From: Haloglomus litoreum
Lineage (GTDB): Archaea > Halobacteriota > Halobacteria > Halobacteriales > Haloarculaceae
Direction of reading: 5' to 3'
Assembly: GCF_029338515.1 (NCBI RefSeq)
Contig: NZ_CP119988.1
Span: forward strand, 1,674,001-1,738,000
DNA length: 64,000 nt
A program made the position numbers and the translations under genes. The notes under the pieces were generated by a model. That model did no database searches and was not told the DNA's origin. It worked only from the letters and a program-made list of their open reading frames with translations. Below are positions 53,073-60,670 of the stretch, piece after piece. The first letter of the stretch is position 1, and each line of letters begins with the position of its first letter.

Positions 53073-54443
53073 ATGCCAGCCGAGACGTACGACGTCCTCG
53101 TGGTCGGCGGCGGGACAGCCGGCGCGTTCGCCGCAGCCACGGCGGCCCGGGAGGGGGTGGACGTCGCCATCCTCGAACGAAAGTCCGAGGAGGAGGCGGG
53201 CCACATCGCCTGCGGCGACGCCGTCAAGGGCACGTCGACCTTCCCTGACGTGATCGACCGTGAGCGGCTCAAGCGCGAGTCGTTCACCAACGAGGAGATC
53301 TCCAGAGCACTGTTCGAGAACCCCCAGGGCGGCGAGCTCTCCATCGAGATGCAGGGCGACGGCGGCGCCGTCATCGACCGCAAGCGCTACGGCGAGATCC
53401 TCCTCGACGAAGCAGCGAAGGCCGGCGCCGACATCCACTACGACACCGTCGTCCAGGACGTCGTCCAGAACGGGCAGGTCGAGGGGGTCAAGACCGCCTC
53501 GAAGGGGTCCGTGACGACCTACGAGGCCGATGTCACCATCGACGCCGCCGGGGCGCTGTCGATCCTCCAGGACAAGACCGACCTCTCCAGTCCGACCTTC
53601 GACACGAACGTCAGCTACTCGCAGTTCTGTTCCGCGTATCGCGAGGTCATCGAGGTCGAGGAACCGGTCGACTACCACGACGCGCTCGTGTTCAAGCCGA
53701 CCGCCGAGCTGGGCTACCTCTGGTACTTCCCGCGGACGAGGACCGAGATCAACGTCGGCCTGGGCTTCCAGATGAACAAGGACCCGATGAAGCTCGTGAG
53801 CGTCCTCCGCGACGACGTGCGCTCGCGCCCCGAGTTCGAGAACGCCACGGTCAAGGACAAGCTCGGTGCGGCGCTCCCCACCCGGCGGCCGTACGACTCC
53901 GCGACGGCGCCGGGCTTCATCGCCGTCGGCGACGCCGCGGCCCACGTCAACCCCACGACGGGCGGTGGCATCCCCGGCGCCGCGAAGGCGGGCCACTGGG
54001 CCGCGCTCGAGGCCGTCGAGGCCATCTCCGAGGGCACCACGGACGACGAGGCCGCCTTCTGGGACTACAACCGCAAGGTCCAGACCGACTTCGGCAAGCG
54101 CTTCGCCGCGATGGACCTCTACAACATCTGGGGCGGCACCTACGACGTGGACGACCTCGTCTCGGTCATCTCCGCCCTGCCGGGCCAGCAGATCGCCGAC
54201 GTGATGGCCCGTGACGGCACCGCCTCGATGGGACTCGGGCTGAAGCTGAAGACGCTCGTCAAGACCTTCGGCCACTGGGGGACGCTGCTGGAGCTCCGGA
54301 AGGTGAACAGCCTCGCGAGCGACCTCCGGGACATCTACGATGACTACCCCACCTCGCCCGACGGCTTCGAGGCCTGGCGCGACCGCCGGGACGCCGTCAT
54401 GGACGAGCTGTACGAGGTCACCGGCGCCGACCCGAAGTACTAG
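53073..54443 (+). CDS. Digeranylgeranylglycerophospholipid reductase (geranylgeranyl reductase family)
   Basis: A 456-residue FAD-dependent reductase that saturates the isoprenoid chains of archaeal membrane lipids with NADPH or ferredoxin. The FAD Rossmann motif is VVGGGTAGAFAA (residues about 10-21), then AILERKSEEEAGHIACGDAVKG, ADVTIDAAGALS, YFPRTRTEINVGLGF and AVGDAAAHVNPTTGGGIPGAAKAGH. These blocks match the family well. The gene has its own TATA-like box and is followed by a CTTTTTT terminator-like tract. Confidence 0.93.
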   Translation: MPAETYDVLVVGGGTAGAFAAATAAREGVDVAILERKSEEEAGHIACGDAVKGTSTFPDVIDRERLKRESFTNEEISRALFENPQGGELSIEMQGDGGAVIDRKRYGEILLDEAAKAGADIHYDTVVQDVVQNGQVEGVKTASKGSVTTYEADVTIDAAGALSILQDKTDLSSPTFDTNVSYSQFCSAYREVIEVEEPVDYHDALVFKPTAELGYLWYFPRTRTEINVGLGFQMNKDPMKLVSVLRDDVRSRPEFENATVKDKLGAALPTRRPYDSATAPGFIAVGDAAAHVNPTTGGGIPGAAKAGHWAALEAVEAISEGTTDDEAAFWDYNRKVQTDFGKRFAAMDLYNIWGGTYDVDDLVSVISALPGQQIADVMARDGTASMGLGLKLKTLVKTFGHWGTLLELRKVNSLASDLRDIYDDYPTSPDGFEAWRDRRDAVMDELYEVTGADPKY

Positions 54444-54445
54444 CT

Positions 54446-54456
54446 CGTGCTTTTTT
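54446..54456 (+). terminator. T-tract terminator of the geranylgeranyl reductase gene
   Basis: CGTGCTTTTTT follows the stop at 54443 by only a few bases. Archaeal transcription often ends at such T-runs, so this is the likely main 3' end. Confidence 0.6.
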
Positions 54457-54485
54457 GACGGCTCGGGTACCACTTGACCGGCGTT

Positions 54486-54627
54486 CGCGAGAGCGAAGCT
54501 CTCGCGCAGCCCATCAGAACCGCTCCGCGGTTCTGAGGACGGCGAAGCCGCCGATCGACGGGTACCACTCGCCGTCGTGGAATCGCGCCGCGATTCCACG
54601 GGCAATCAGAACGCGAAGCGTTCTGAT
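54486..54627. repeat. Array of perfect hairpins with three-base loops
   Basis: Four palindromes follow each other: 54486-54506 (arms CGCGAGAGC and GCTCTCGCG, loop GAA), 54515-54535 (arms CAGAACCGC and GCGGTTCTG, loop TCC), 54576-54600 (11-base arms, CGTGGAATCGC and its complement, loop GCC) and 54605-54627 (10-base arms, ATCAGAACGC and its complement, loop GAA). A shorter CGGC-GAA-GCCG lies between the second and third. The architecture matches the pair at 6877-6923. See findings. Confidence 0.8.
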
Positions 54628-54653
54628 GACGCCAAAAAACGTTCAGAAAAAAT

Positions 54654-54710
54654 GCCGCTGGCTCCTAGCGGTCGCCAGCGGTGAAACGCGCTCGCTTCGC
54701 TCGCGCGTAC
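54654..54710. repeat. Convergent-gap two-hairpin element, copy C
   Basis: GCCGCTGG ... CCAGCGG forms the first stem, followed by GTGAAACGCGCTCGCTTCG and CTCGCGCGTAC. Its right half matches copy B except for one base. It lies between the convergent reductase and lipocalin-like genes. Confidence 0.7.
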
Positions 54711-54864
54711 AGAGTCGTATTGCTGGTGTCACGGTCGCGGACCTGTTGCCGACGAATCGCCCTTGCCCCAGACGGATGAACCATGCTCACTCCGCTCGGA
54801 GGAGGCGGTGAAGCGACGTTCAGGGAGTTCATCTCCGGCAACAGGAGGACAGTCGGTGCCGTTC

Positions 54865-55887
54865 TCACCACTCCGGCGGGTATGCGTACCCCTCCAGCGG
54901 CGGCTCCGCGCCGACCCACTCCGCGCGCCCGGCCGACGATTCGAGGGTCACCGGCTCCTCGCCATCGACGGTGTAGGTGAGCGTCACGTCGGCCAGCGAG
55001 CAGTGGGCGTTGTACCGGAGCGACTCGTCGGGCGCCATGTAGGAGACGGTCTGCCACTTCACGTCCTCGGGGGCGCGCACCGTGACCCGCAACTCGACCC
55101 CCTCGCCGCTGCCGGAGAAGCGCCAGAAACCGGGCTCGTCGTGCTCGGTGGTGTTGGCCTTCGGCCCGACGACGTGCTTGAGCCGGTTCAGCGCGTGGAC
55201 CTCTCCGTCGCGCCGCAGGCAGATCGAGAGCGTTCCCTCGATGTCCAGCGCCTCCAGCACGACCGAGCGGTCGTCGAAGTCGTTGCACTGTATCCAGGTC
55301 CACGACTCGGGCGGCGAGGAGCCGAGGGTATGTCCCTGGTGGCCGGGGGCGTCCGCGAACTCGATGGTCCGGTCCCCGACCGTCACCTCGCCGTCCATCC
55401 GGACGGCCTCGTTGGCACTCCAGTGCTTGCCCGTCCCGACCGTCTTCGCCAGCAGGTCGGTCAGGCGCTGGCTCCGGAGCGGCGTGAACGAGTACGGGTC
55501 CGGGTCGTACGAGAGGTCCCAGGCGACCCCGCCGCCATCGTCGCCCTCGTCACCGTCCGCGTCGAGGGGGATGGAACCGACCGCCGACGCGGACGTGAGT
55601 TCGGCGTCGTCGATGGTCAGGGAGAAGGAGGGGCTCCCCCGTGCCCGCACGTCCTCGAACGGGACCGAGCGCGTGACGAACACGGACCGGTCGGGGGCCT
55701 CGCGGTCGGTCAGCGCCGCCCACAGTCGGCCCTCCTGCCGGCCGCCCTCCGTCGACAGCAGCGTGTACCGGTACCAGAACGCGACCGAGCCGTCGGTCGG
55801 ACTCACCAGCGAGTACCACACCTCCCGCCCCGGCTCCCCGACCGGCAGCGGCCAGTCGAGCACCGGCTCGTTGTCCTCGGGTGCCAT
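54865..55887 (-). CDS. Lipocalin-like (AttH/tocopherol-cyclase-type) protein, unknown function
   Basis: A 340-residue protein without a signal peptide. It appears to be two beta-barrel halves, with repeated strands such as EVWYSLVSPTDGSVAFWYRYTLL, HWSANEAVRMDGEVTVGD and GHQGHTLG, then ESWTWIQCNDFDD. This resembles AttH/CrtC-type lipocalin folds, which act on or bind hydrophobic isoprenoids such as carotenoids or tocopherol, a suggestive fit beside a geranylgeranyl reductase. The relation is inferred from pattern only. Confidence 0.6.
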   Translation of the reverse strand: MAPEDNEPVLDWPLPVGEPGREVWYSLVSPTDGSVAFWYRYTLLSTEGGRQEGRLWAALTDREAPDRSVFVTRSVPFEDVRARGSPSFSLTIDDAELTSASAVGSIPLDADGDEGDDGGGVAWDLSYDPDPYSFTPLRSQRLTDLLAKTVGTGKHWSANEAVRMDGEVTVGDRTIEFADAPGHQGHTLGSSPPESWTWIQCNDFDDRSVVLEALDIEGTLSICLRRDGEVHALNRLKHVVGPKANTTEHDEPGFWRFSGSGEGVELRVTVRAPEDVKWQTVSYMAPDESLRYNAHCSLADVTLTYTVDGEEPVTLESSAGRAEWVGAEPPLEGYAYPPEW

Positions 55888-56200
55888 GCGCTACCCCACC
55901 GAGCAGGGGCGAATAAGGGTGATGGAACCCGGGACCACCTGTACCGGATTCACGCCCCGGTTCCCCGTTCCACGGTCATCCCCATCGGACCGACCACCGG
56001 GACGACGGAACGGACCCCCCGCCGCGTCGGACTCCCCGGCCGTGTCCGGTCGCTCCTCGACGCACGCCTACGTCAGACACAGCCCGTCATGCTGCTTCGT
56101 GATGCATCCGGGTACTGGCAGACGACGGGTGAGGATCCGGACCTGGATGTATTTGTACAAAGGGGCACGCAGGAAAGATGTCGGGGATACATCCGTGGTA
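55888..56200. other. 313-base intergenic region before the tRNA gene
   Basis: Between the start of the lipocalin-like gene and the 3' end of tRNA-Gln. I see no gene. It has a promoter-like GAATAAGGG near the lipocalin start on its strand and ATGTATTTGTACAAAGG near 56150, which could hold the tRNA 3' end, but nothing firm. Confidence 0.5.
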
Positions 56201-56273
56201 TAGCCCTGAGCGGATTCGAACCGCTGTCAGAAGCTCCAAAGGCTTCTATGATTGGCCACTACACCACAGGGCT
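56201..56273 (-). tRNA. tRNA-Gln (anticodon UUG)
   Basis: A 73-base tRNA. Acceptor arms AGCCCTG and CAGGGCT pair with discriminator A, the D arm has GTGTAGTGGCCAATCAT, the anticodon stem GAAGC/GCTTC closes loop CTTTGGA with anticodon TTG, and the T arm AGCGG/CCGCT carries TTCGAAT. No intron and no encoded CCA. The layout is typical of haloarchaeal tRNA-Gln. Confidence 0.95.
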
Positions 56274-56445
56274 TCGCGTCAACGGTTCGGGGTTCTGCCG
56301 GAATAGGTCTTACTCAAACGACCCACTCTCGGGGACTGGTACCGTGCCGTGTTCGACGCGCTCGTGGCACGGGTGACCCATCGACTCCGGCTGCTTCCCG
56401 ACGGGGATACCGGTCGAGCTGACGGGAGTGGATTGAGAGCGCCGC

Positions 56446-56901
56446 TCAGTCCGCCGCCTCGGATTCGACCTCGACGTCGATGTCGAGGTCGGAGACGAGG
56501 TGGCAGCAGACGTCGAGGTCGGCGTCGAAGCAGTCCGGGCACGAGGGGTCCCGGTCGATGATGGTGTCGAGGCGGTCGCCGACGGTCTCGTCGATGACTG
56601 ACTCGAGCTGGCGGGCCTCGGCGCGGAACTCCTCGACCTCCAGCACCTCGACGAGGAACCGCTCGATGATGCAGTAGGTCTGGAGCGCGTCGCGGGCCCG
56701 CTTGATCCCCTCGTCCGTGAGGTCGACCCCCTTGTACTTCTCGTGGTCGGCGAGGCCGGCAGCCTCGAGCTTGCCGATCATCTCGTTGGCCGAGGCCGGG
56801 GAGACGTCGAGCGCGTCCGCGACCTTGCCGGTCGAGGCGGGGCCGTCCTCCTGCTCCTGGACCAGGTAGATGGCCTTGAGGTACTGGTTCTGGGTGTTCA
56901 T
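56446..56901 (-). CDS. DtxR/MntR-type metal-dependent transcriptional regulator
   Basis: A 151-residue regulator. The winged HTH spans about 1-60 (QNQYLKAIYLVQEQEDGPASTGKVADALDVSPASANEMIGKLEAAGLADHE, then KYKGVDLTDEG). A dimerisation and metal-binding domain follows (about 65-135), with Cys, His and Glu residues (CIIERFLVEVLEVEEF, CPDCFDADLDVCCHL). The CPDC and CCH cluster is noteworthy in this family and may bind a metal. It is the second gene, ATGA-coupled to the ferritin-like gene, suggesting it represses metal genes, including its own operon. Confidence 0.88.
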   Translation of the reverse strand: MNTQNQYLKAIYLVQEQEDGPASTGKVADALDVSPASANEMIGKLEAAGLADHEKYKGVDLTDEGIKRARDALQTYCIIERFLVEVLEVEEFRAEARQLESVIDETVGDRLDTIIDRDPSCPDCFDADLDVCCHLVSDLDIDVEVESEAAD

Positions 56902-57383
56902 TCGCGGGCCTCCATCAGTCGGGTGACCTCCTCGACGCCCTCGGCCTCGTCCTCGCGGATCGCAACGAGCGTCTCCAGCAGGCGGTCGCGGTCGACGCTG
57001 AAGCGCACGTCCGAGCCCTCGATGGCGGTGACGAGGTCGTCGTAGAACTTGTAGGCGGTCTCCTCGCTGGCGAGCTGATCGTAGAGGACGCCGTCGGTGT
57101 CCGTATCGGCCTCGTAGCGGGCCGCGACGAGTTCCTCGATCTCCTCGTAGGCGACCGGGTCGCCCTCCAGCTCGTCGACGAGCGATTCGAGTTCGGCCCG
57201 GTGGCCGGCCGACTCTTCGGCGGCCCCCTCCAGCAGTGCCTCCAGCTCGGCGTCCCGTTCTCCCTCGTCGAGGGACTCGTAGTGCTTGTGGGCGCGGGCC
57301 TCGACGACCTCCTCGAGCACCATCCCGATCTGGAGGAGCCGGGCGAGCTGGTGGTCGGAGGCGACCGGGTACGAGAGGCTCAC
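56898..57383 (-). CDS. Ferritin-like domain protein
   Basis: A 161-residue four-helix protein from GTG 57383. The helices have an EEVVEARAHKHYESL start, EESAGHRAELESLV and a last EETAYKFYDDLV, giving a ferritin-like layout of carboxylate and His candidates, though the exact ExxH spacing is not canonical. Haloarchaea have such proteins beside metal regulators. It may store or oxidise iron, or resist peroxide. A TATA-like CTTAAGT lies about 60 bases upstream on its strand. First gene of the regulator pair. Confidence 0.72.
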   Translation of the reverse strand: MSLSYPVASDHQLARLLQIGMVLEEVVEARAHKHYESLDEGERDAELEALLEGAAEESAGHRAELESLVDELEGDPVAYEEIEELVAARYEADTDTDGVLYDQLASEETAYKFYDDLVTAIEGSDVRFSVDRDRLLETLVAIREDEAEGVEEVTRLMEARE

Positions 57384-57955
57384 GTCCTCTCACCCCGGCA
57401 GCGGACCGGTTCTGACATACCCGCCAGTCGGGAAGCCGCGGACTTAAGCGGTTCCCTCGTGGGGTCGGAACGTTCGGCCGACACGACGGAGCAGAGGCTC
57501 GGGGTGCGGAACTGGAAGAAGCCGGAGTCGGCACGGATAGGACCCGGACGGGAGACGTTTTCCACGGCCCGTACGGCCCTTCCGACTTCCGGGCGCTTTA
57601 GCCGGGCTCGCACCGGCCTGCCGTGAGGCTTTCGTCGGGCTCTCACCGACCCTTGCGCTCGTGTCGTCGGTTTCGCGAACGTCGTTCACACGACATCCGG
57701 TACTTGGCCTTCGCGTCCAGCCATCCGGATGGCCGGATGGTGGGCCGCTGTGGTTCTCCTTCGAGGCGTTCTCCTCATGGCCCTGTTACGGACCCTTTGG
57801 TGGTTGCCCCCAACTCGACCTCGCTATCGCTTCGATCGAGTCGTCCGGTGTGTCCCCGTGGACTCCGGCAGCAACCCGTCATTGGGTCCGGGTGGAGATA
57901 AATCCTTGGGTACCGGTAACACACACCAAGGGCGGGATGCCAGGGGTCGGTACGG
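57384..57955. other. 572-base gene-free region in the metal locus
   Basis: No protein gene fits: all frames are short or low-complexity. The part nearest the ferritin-like gene (57384-57500) likely holds its promoter and leader. The part from 57543 to 57892 is predicted to be a structured RNA (see ncRNA). The end next to the rubrerythrin-like gene (57893-57955) has an inverted CCTTGG ... CCAAGG. Confidence 0.6.
57543..57892 (-). ncRNA. Candidate structured RNA of about 350 bases, identity unknown
   Basis: By eye the minus strand can fold as follows. Outer stem 57886-57892 with 57543-57549 (CCCGGAC/GUCCGGG). Inner stem 57871-57876 with 57802-57807 (GGUUGC/GCAACC), containing two hairpins (57845-57868 and 57813-57841). 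Stem 57779-57783 with 57742-57746 (GGGCC/GGCCC), containing a GAGG/CCUC hairpin. A 10-base-pair stem at 57717-57736. Two hairpins, 57634-57650 and 57601-57617, with related 7-base loops UGAGAGC and UGCGAGC, each followed by AAAGC. Unpaired parts are A-rich on this strand only, as in functional RNAs. It lacks the RNase P GGAAAGUCC motif and the SRP helix-8 motif, so it is not assigned. Confidence 0.5.
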
Positions 57956-58102
57956 TCACTCGCGCGGGACGGAGATGTTGCGGACGTTGCCGCCGCAGTC
58001 GGGGCAGGCGCCCTGATGGCCGTCGACGACGACGCGGCCGCTGCAGTCGTAGCACTCGTAGGTCGTCTCGCTGGCCGTGTACGGGTCGGTGAAGTGGCTC
58101 AC
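57956..58102 (-). CDS. Rubrerythrin-like small zinc-ribbon protein
   Basis: A 48-residue protein starting GTG: VSHFTDPYTASETTYECYDC, then SGRVVVDGHQGACPDCGGNV and RNISVPRE. Two CxxC pairs form a rubredoxin/rubrerythrin-like metal site. The haloarchaeal DUF7129-like family is, as I recall, called rubrerythrin-like. A TATA-like ATATATT is about 60 bases upstream. It precedes the structured RNA and the ferritin-like/DtxR pair, all on the same strand. Confidence 0.85.
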   Translation of the reverse strand: MSHFTDPYTASETTYECYDCSGRVVVDGHQGACPDCGGNVRNISVPRE

Positions 58103-58160
58103 GTCTCCAGTTGTGCGGTTTCGACAGTAAACCGTTACCCTAAGATGCTAACTGTACCGT

Positions 58161-58169
58161 AATATATCC
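58161..58169 (-). promoter_or_regulatory. TATA-like box of the rubrerythrin-like gene
   Basis: On the minus strand GGATATATT lies about 60-67 bases before the GTG at 58102, giving a leader of roughly 30 bases. Confidence 0.5.
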
Positions 58170-58209
58170 TTAATCACGAGTTTTCTACGGCTTAGAAGTG
58201 GTAGAATGT

Positions 58210-58761
58210 TCAATCTTTCCGTGCACTGAGGACGAACGTCTCCCGCCGTTCCTGGGCGCGCTCGACGGTGAAGTCCGCGCCCTGGAACGCTTCGACGGCG
58301 TCGGCAGCGGCGAACCGTTCGCTCCGGGGCGGGCCGTTGTTCCCCTCGCCCTCGGCGGACCAGTCCGCGATGCCGACGAGTCCGTCGGGGCGGACCACCC
58401 TGGCGAGTTCGGCCAGCGCCGCGTCCGAGGCGAACTCGTGGTAGGTCATCGTCGAGAACGCGCCGTCGAGCGCGTCGTCCGCGAACGGCAGGTCGGCCAC
58501 CTCGGCGGTCACGAACCGGACGTTGTCGGGAGTCCCCTTCTCCCGGTAGAGGTCGTGCATCTCGGCCTGCACATCGACGGCGTGGACCGTCTCGGCGTAC
58601 GGCGCCACGTCGTCCGTGTAGAAGCCCGTCCCGCTGCCGAGGTCGGCGACCTCGCCGGCAGGCTCGAACAGCGCGAGCAGTTCGTCGACGGAGACGTACT
58701 CGTACCGGCCGGGGTCCTCCAGCGCCTCGGCCTTCTCCACGTCGTACGTGTGGAATCCCAT
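58210..58761 (-). CDS. Class I SAM-dependent methyltransferase
   Basis: A 183-residue methyltransferase with motif I ADLGSGTGFYTDDVA (about residue 38), then VHAVDVQAEM, AEVADLPFADDALDGAFSTMTYHEF and LARVVRPDGLVGIADWS. This is the UbiE/Methyltransf_11 type. The substrate is unknown. Start at ATG 58761. Confidence 0.88.
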   Translation of the reverse strand: MGFHTYDVEKAEALEDPGRYEYVSVDELLALFEPAGEVADLGSGTGFYTDDVAPYAETVHAVDVQAEMHDLYREKGTPDNVRFVTAEVADLPFADDALDGAFSTMTYHEFASDAALAELARVVRPDGLVGIADWSAEGEGNNGPPRSERFAAADAVEAFQGADFTVERAQERRETFVLSARKD

Positions 58762-58873
58762 ACCTGCCGTTCGAGCGCCCCGGACATAACCGCCCCGGGC
58801 GGGTCGTCTCCCCACGCCCGGGGATGTGCGCCCCGGGGTATCACTCAAGAGGCCACGACCCGAACAGTCGTTC

Positions 58874-59368
58874 ATGATCGTTCGGCGAGCAGCGACCGAC
58901 GACGCCGCGGCCATCGAGCGGGTGGCCCGCGCGACGTGGCGGGCGGACTACCCGGAGGTGCTGAACCGGGAGAACGCGGCCGAGGCGGCCGGCGACTGGT
59001 ACGACGAGCACTCACTGAAGGCGACCATCGAACGCGAGAACGCGCTGGTCCTCGTCGCCAGCCTGGGCGACGAGGTGGTGGGGTTCGCCCACGCCTACGT
59101 CGGCGCCGACCGTGGTGACCTGCTCAGGCTGTACGTCGCGCCGGGCTACCGCGACCGCGGTGTCGGAACGGCACTCGTGGACCGCATGGTCGACGATCTG
59201 TTCGACGAGGGTGTCGAGGCGGTCCAGGCGATGGTGCTGGCAGCCAACGACCAGGGCCGGGCCTTCTACGAGGCCCGCGGGTTCGAGCTGGTCTCCGAGG
59301 ACGCGGAGACGCTCATCGACGGGGAACTGTACCCCGAATGCGCGTACCGGCTCGAGCGCGAGGACTGA
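58874..59368 (+). CDS. GNAT family N-acetyltransferase
   Basis: A 164-residue GNAT protein. Acetyl-CoA motif A is LLRLYVAPGYRDRGVGTALVDRMV (R/Q-x-x-G-x-G/A, about residues 83-100), motif B is AVQAMVLAANDQGRAFYEARGFEL. The substrate is not known. The start at 58874 is the ATG before IVRRAATDDAAAI. Divergent from the methyltransferase gene. Confidence 0.88.
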   Translation: MIVRRAATDDAAAIERVARATWRADYPEVLNRENAAEAAGDWYDEHSLKATIERENALVLVASLGDEVVGFAHAYVGADRGDLLRLYVAPGYRDRGVGTALVDRMVDDLFDEGVEAVQAMVLAANDQGRAFYEARGFELVSEDAETLIDGELYPECAYRLERED

Positions 59369-59403
59369 CCTCTGGTCCGGACGGCGGACCGCAGGGTTCG
59401 CCT

Positions 59404-60000
59404 CTACCGACCGCGTGCGGTCCCGGTGGTCCCGTCCGGTCGGTCGTAGAACCCCACGTAGCGGATGCTCGAGAGGACGGCCCCCTCCAGCGCCTCCTCG
59501 AACCGCTCCTGATTCGCGCCGCCCGGGAGGTCCAGCGGTCGCCGGAGGGCGTACAGCCGGAAGCGGTACTCCTCCGCGCCGAGCGTCGGCGGCGGGCAGA
59601 CCGGGAGGTACCCCACCTCGCCGATACCGTTCAGCCCCTGCCGGGCGCCACCCAGCGCCGAGAGCGTCTCCGTGGCCGGGAGCCCGGCGGGGATCTCGCC
59701 GCGCTCGGGCGGGACGTTCCAGAGCAGCCAGTGGTCGAAGTTCTGCGCGAGGCTGTTCGGGTACCGACAGGTGAGCGCGACCGCCTCCGTCGGCTCGGGG
59801 AGATTAGCGAAGGTGAACGGCGGTGACCGCCCGACCCCGTCGCAGGTGTACGCCGTCGGGATGGTGCCGCCGTCGTCGAAGGCGGGCGACCGCACCGTCA
59901 TCCCGTCCGGGGTCGGCGGACTTCCACCGATGGTGATACAGCCAGCGACGGCGGTCGTCACCGCCGAGCCCAGCGTCGCCAGCAGCGCGCGCCGCTCCAT
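59404..60000 (-). CDS. YbhB/YbcL-type Raf-kinase-inhibitor-like lipoprotein
   Basis: A 198-residue PEBP-fold protein with an N-terminal signal ending in a lipobox (TTAVAGC, about residues 15-21). The conserved DGGTIPTAYTCDGVGRSPP, NFDHWLLWNVPPE, GARQGLNGIGEVGYLPVCPP and FRLYALRRPLDLP are typical of the YbhB branch. Role unknown; bacterial members are not well understood. Convergent with the GNAT gene. Confidence 0.88.
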   Translation of the reverse strand: MERRALLATLGSAVTTAVAGCITIGGSPPTPDGMTVRSPAFDDGGTIPTAYTCDGVGRSPPFTFANLPEPTEAVALTCRYPNSLAQNFDHWLLWNVPPERGEIPAGLPATETLSALGGARQGLNGIGEVGYLPVCPPPTLGAEEYRFRLYALRRPLDLPGGANQERFEEALEGAVLSSIRYVGFYDRPDGTTGTARGR

Positions 60001-60099
60001 GGACGGGCTACGGGCGAGCCCGGGAAGCGCCTTGCGTTCCCCTCCGGGAACGTGCCGTGCGGCGCGGGATTGAAGCCCCCCAGCGTCCTCCGGAGAGGT

Positions 60100-60291
60100 A
60101 TGGTCGAGATCGTGCCACCCACCGAGCGCTCCTGCGAGCGCTGCGACCGGGAGGACGTCTGGGACGACGAGCAGGGCAAGTGGGTCATCCGGACCGAGGA
60201 CGGCGAGCGCCTCGTCGGGGACCGCCACTGCATCCACGAGTGGAACATCAACGGCCGCTACAGTCCCGTCCGGGACGACGGCGAGGCCTGA
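60100..60291 (+). CDS. HEWD family protein
   Basis: A 63-residue haloarchaeal protein: RSCERCDREDVWDDEQGKW, then HCIHEWNINGRYSP. The HEWN is a variant of the HEWD motif. The CxxC and the HC/H residues suggest a small metal site. Function unknown. Start ATG at 60100, just upstream of cutA, with a 30-base gap. Confidence 0.8.
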   Translation: MVEIVPPTERSCERCDREDVWDDEQGKWVIRTEDGERLVGDRHCIHEWNINGRYSPVRDDGEA

Positions 60292-60321
60292 TTTTTCACG
60301 GGGCGCATCGAACCACCCCGC

Positions 60322-60633
60322 ATGCCGACCGCGTACATCACCGCGCCCGAGGACGCCGCAGCCGACCTCGCACGCACGCTCGTCGAGGAGCGCCTCGCCG
60401 CCTGCGTCAACCGCGTCGCCTGTGACTCCGTCTATCGCTGGGAGGGCGAGGTGGTCACCGACGAGGAGGTGATCCTGCTGGCGAAGACGACCGGGGAGCG
60501 GTACGACGCGCTGGTGGCCCGGGTCGAGGAGCTGCATCCGTACGACGTGCCGTGTGTCGAGCGGTTCGACGAGGCCGACGTGCTGCCGGCGTTCGGGGAG
60601 TGGCGCGCCGCGGCGGTCGGGGGCGAGGAGTAG
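60322..60633 (+). CDS. cutA: Divalent-cation tolerance protein CutA
   Basis: A 103-residue CutA1 protein, a PII-like trimer linked to divalent-metal tolerance. Typical blocks are AYITAPEDAAADLARTLVEE, LAACVNRV, SVYRWEGEV and ELHPYDVPCVERF. Length matches the family. Function at the molecular level is not settled. Confidence 0.95.
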   Translation: MPTAYITAPEDAAADLARTLVEERLAACVNRVACDSVYRWEGEVVTDEEVILLAKTTGERYDALVARVEELHPYDVPCVERFDEADVLPAFGEWRAAAVGGEE

Positions 60634-60670
60634 CGTCGGAACTGGTCACCACCGGGGCGACGGCCTGGCC

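Larger units (their letters stand above)
54444..54864. other. 421-base convergent intergenic region rich in hairpins
   Basis: No credible gene. It has a T-tract at 54451-54456 after the reductase stop, a run of hairpins (54486-54627), an A-rich stretch and the two-hairpin element copy C (54654-54710). The rest (54711-54864) has no evident structure and leads to the stop of the lipocalin-like gene. Confidence 0.7.

Noticed and set aside
57384-57955. RNase P RNA or SRP 7S RNA in this gap
   Set aside because: Considered because of size and structure. The RNase P core motif (GGAAAGUCC-like) and the SRP helix-8 GGAAG...AGCAG motif were not found on either strand, so I did not name it.
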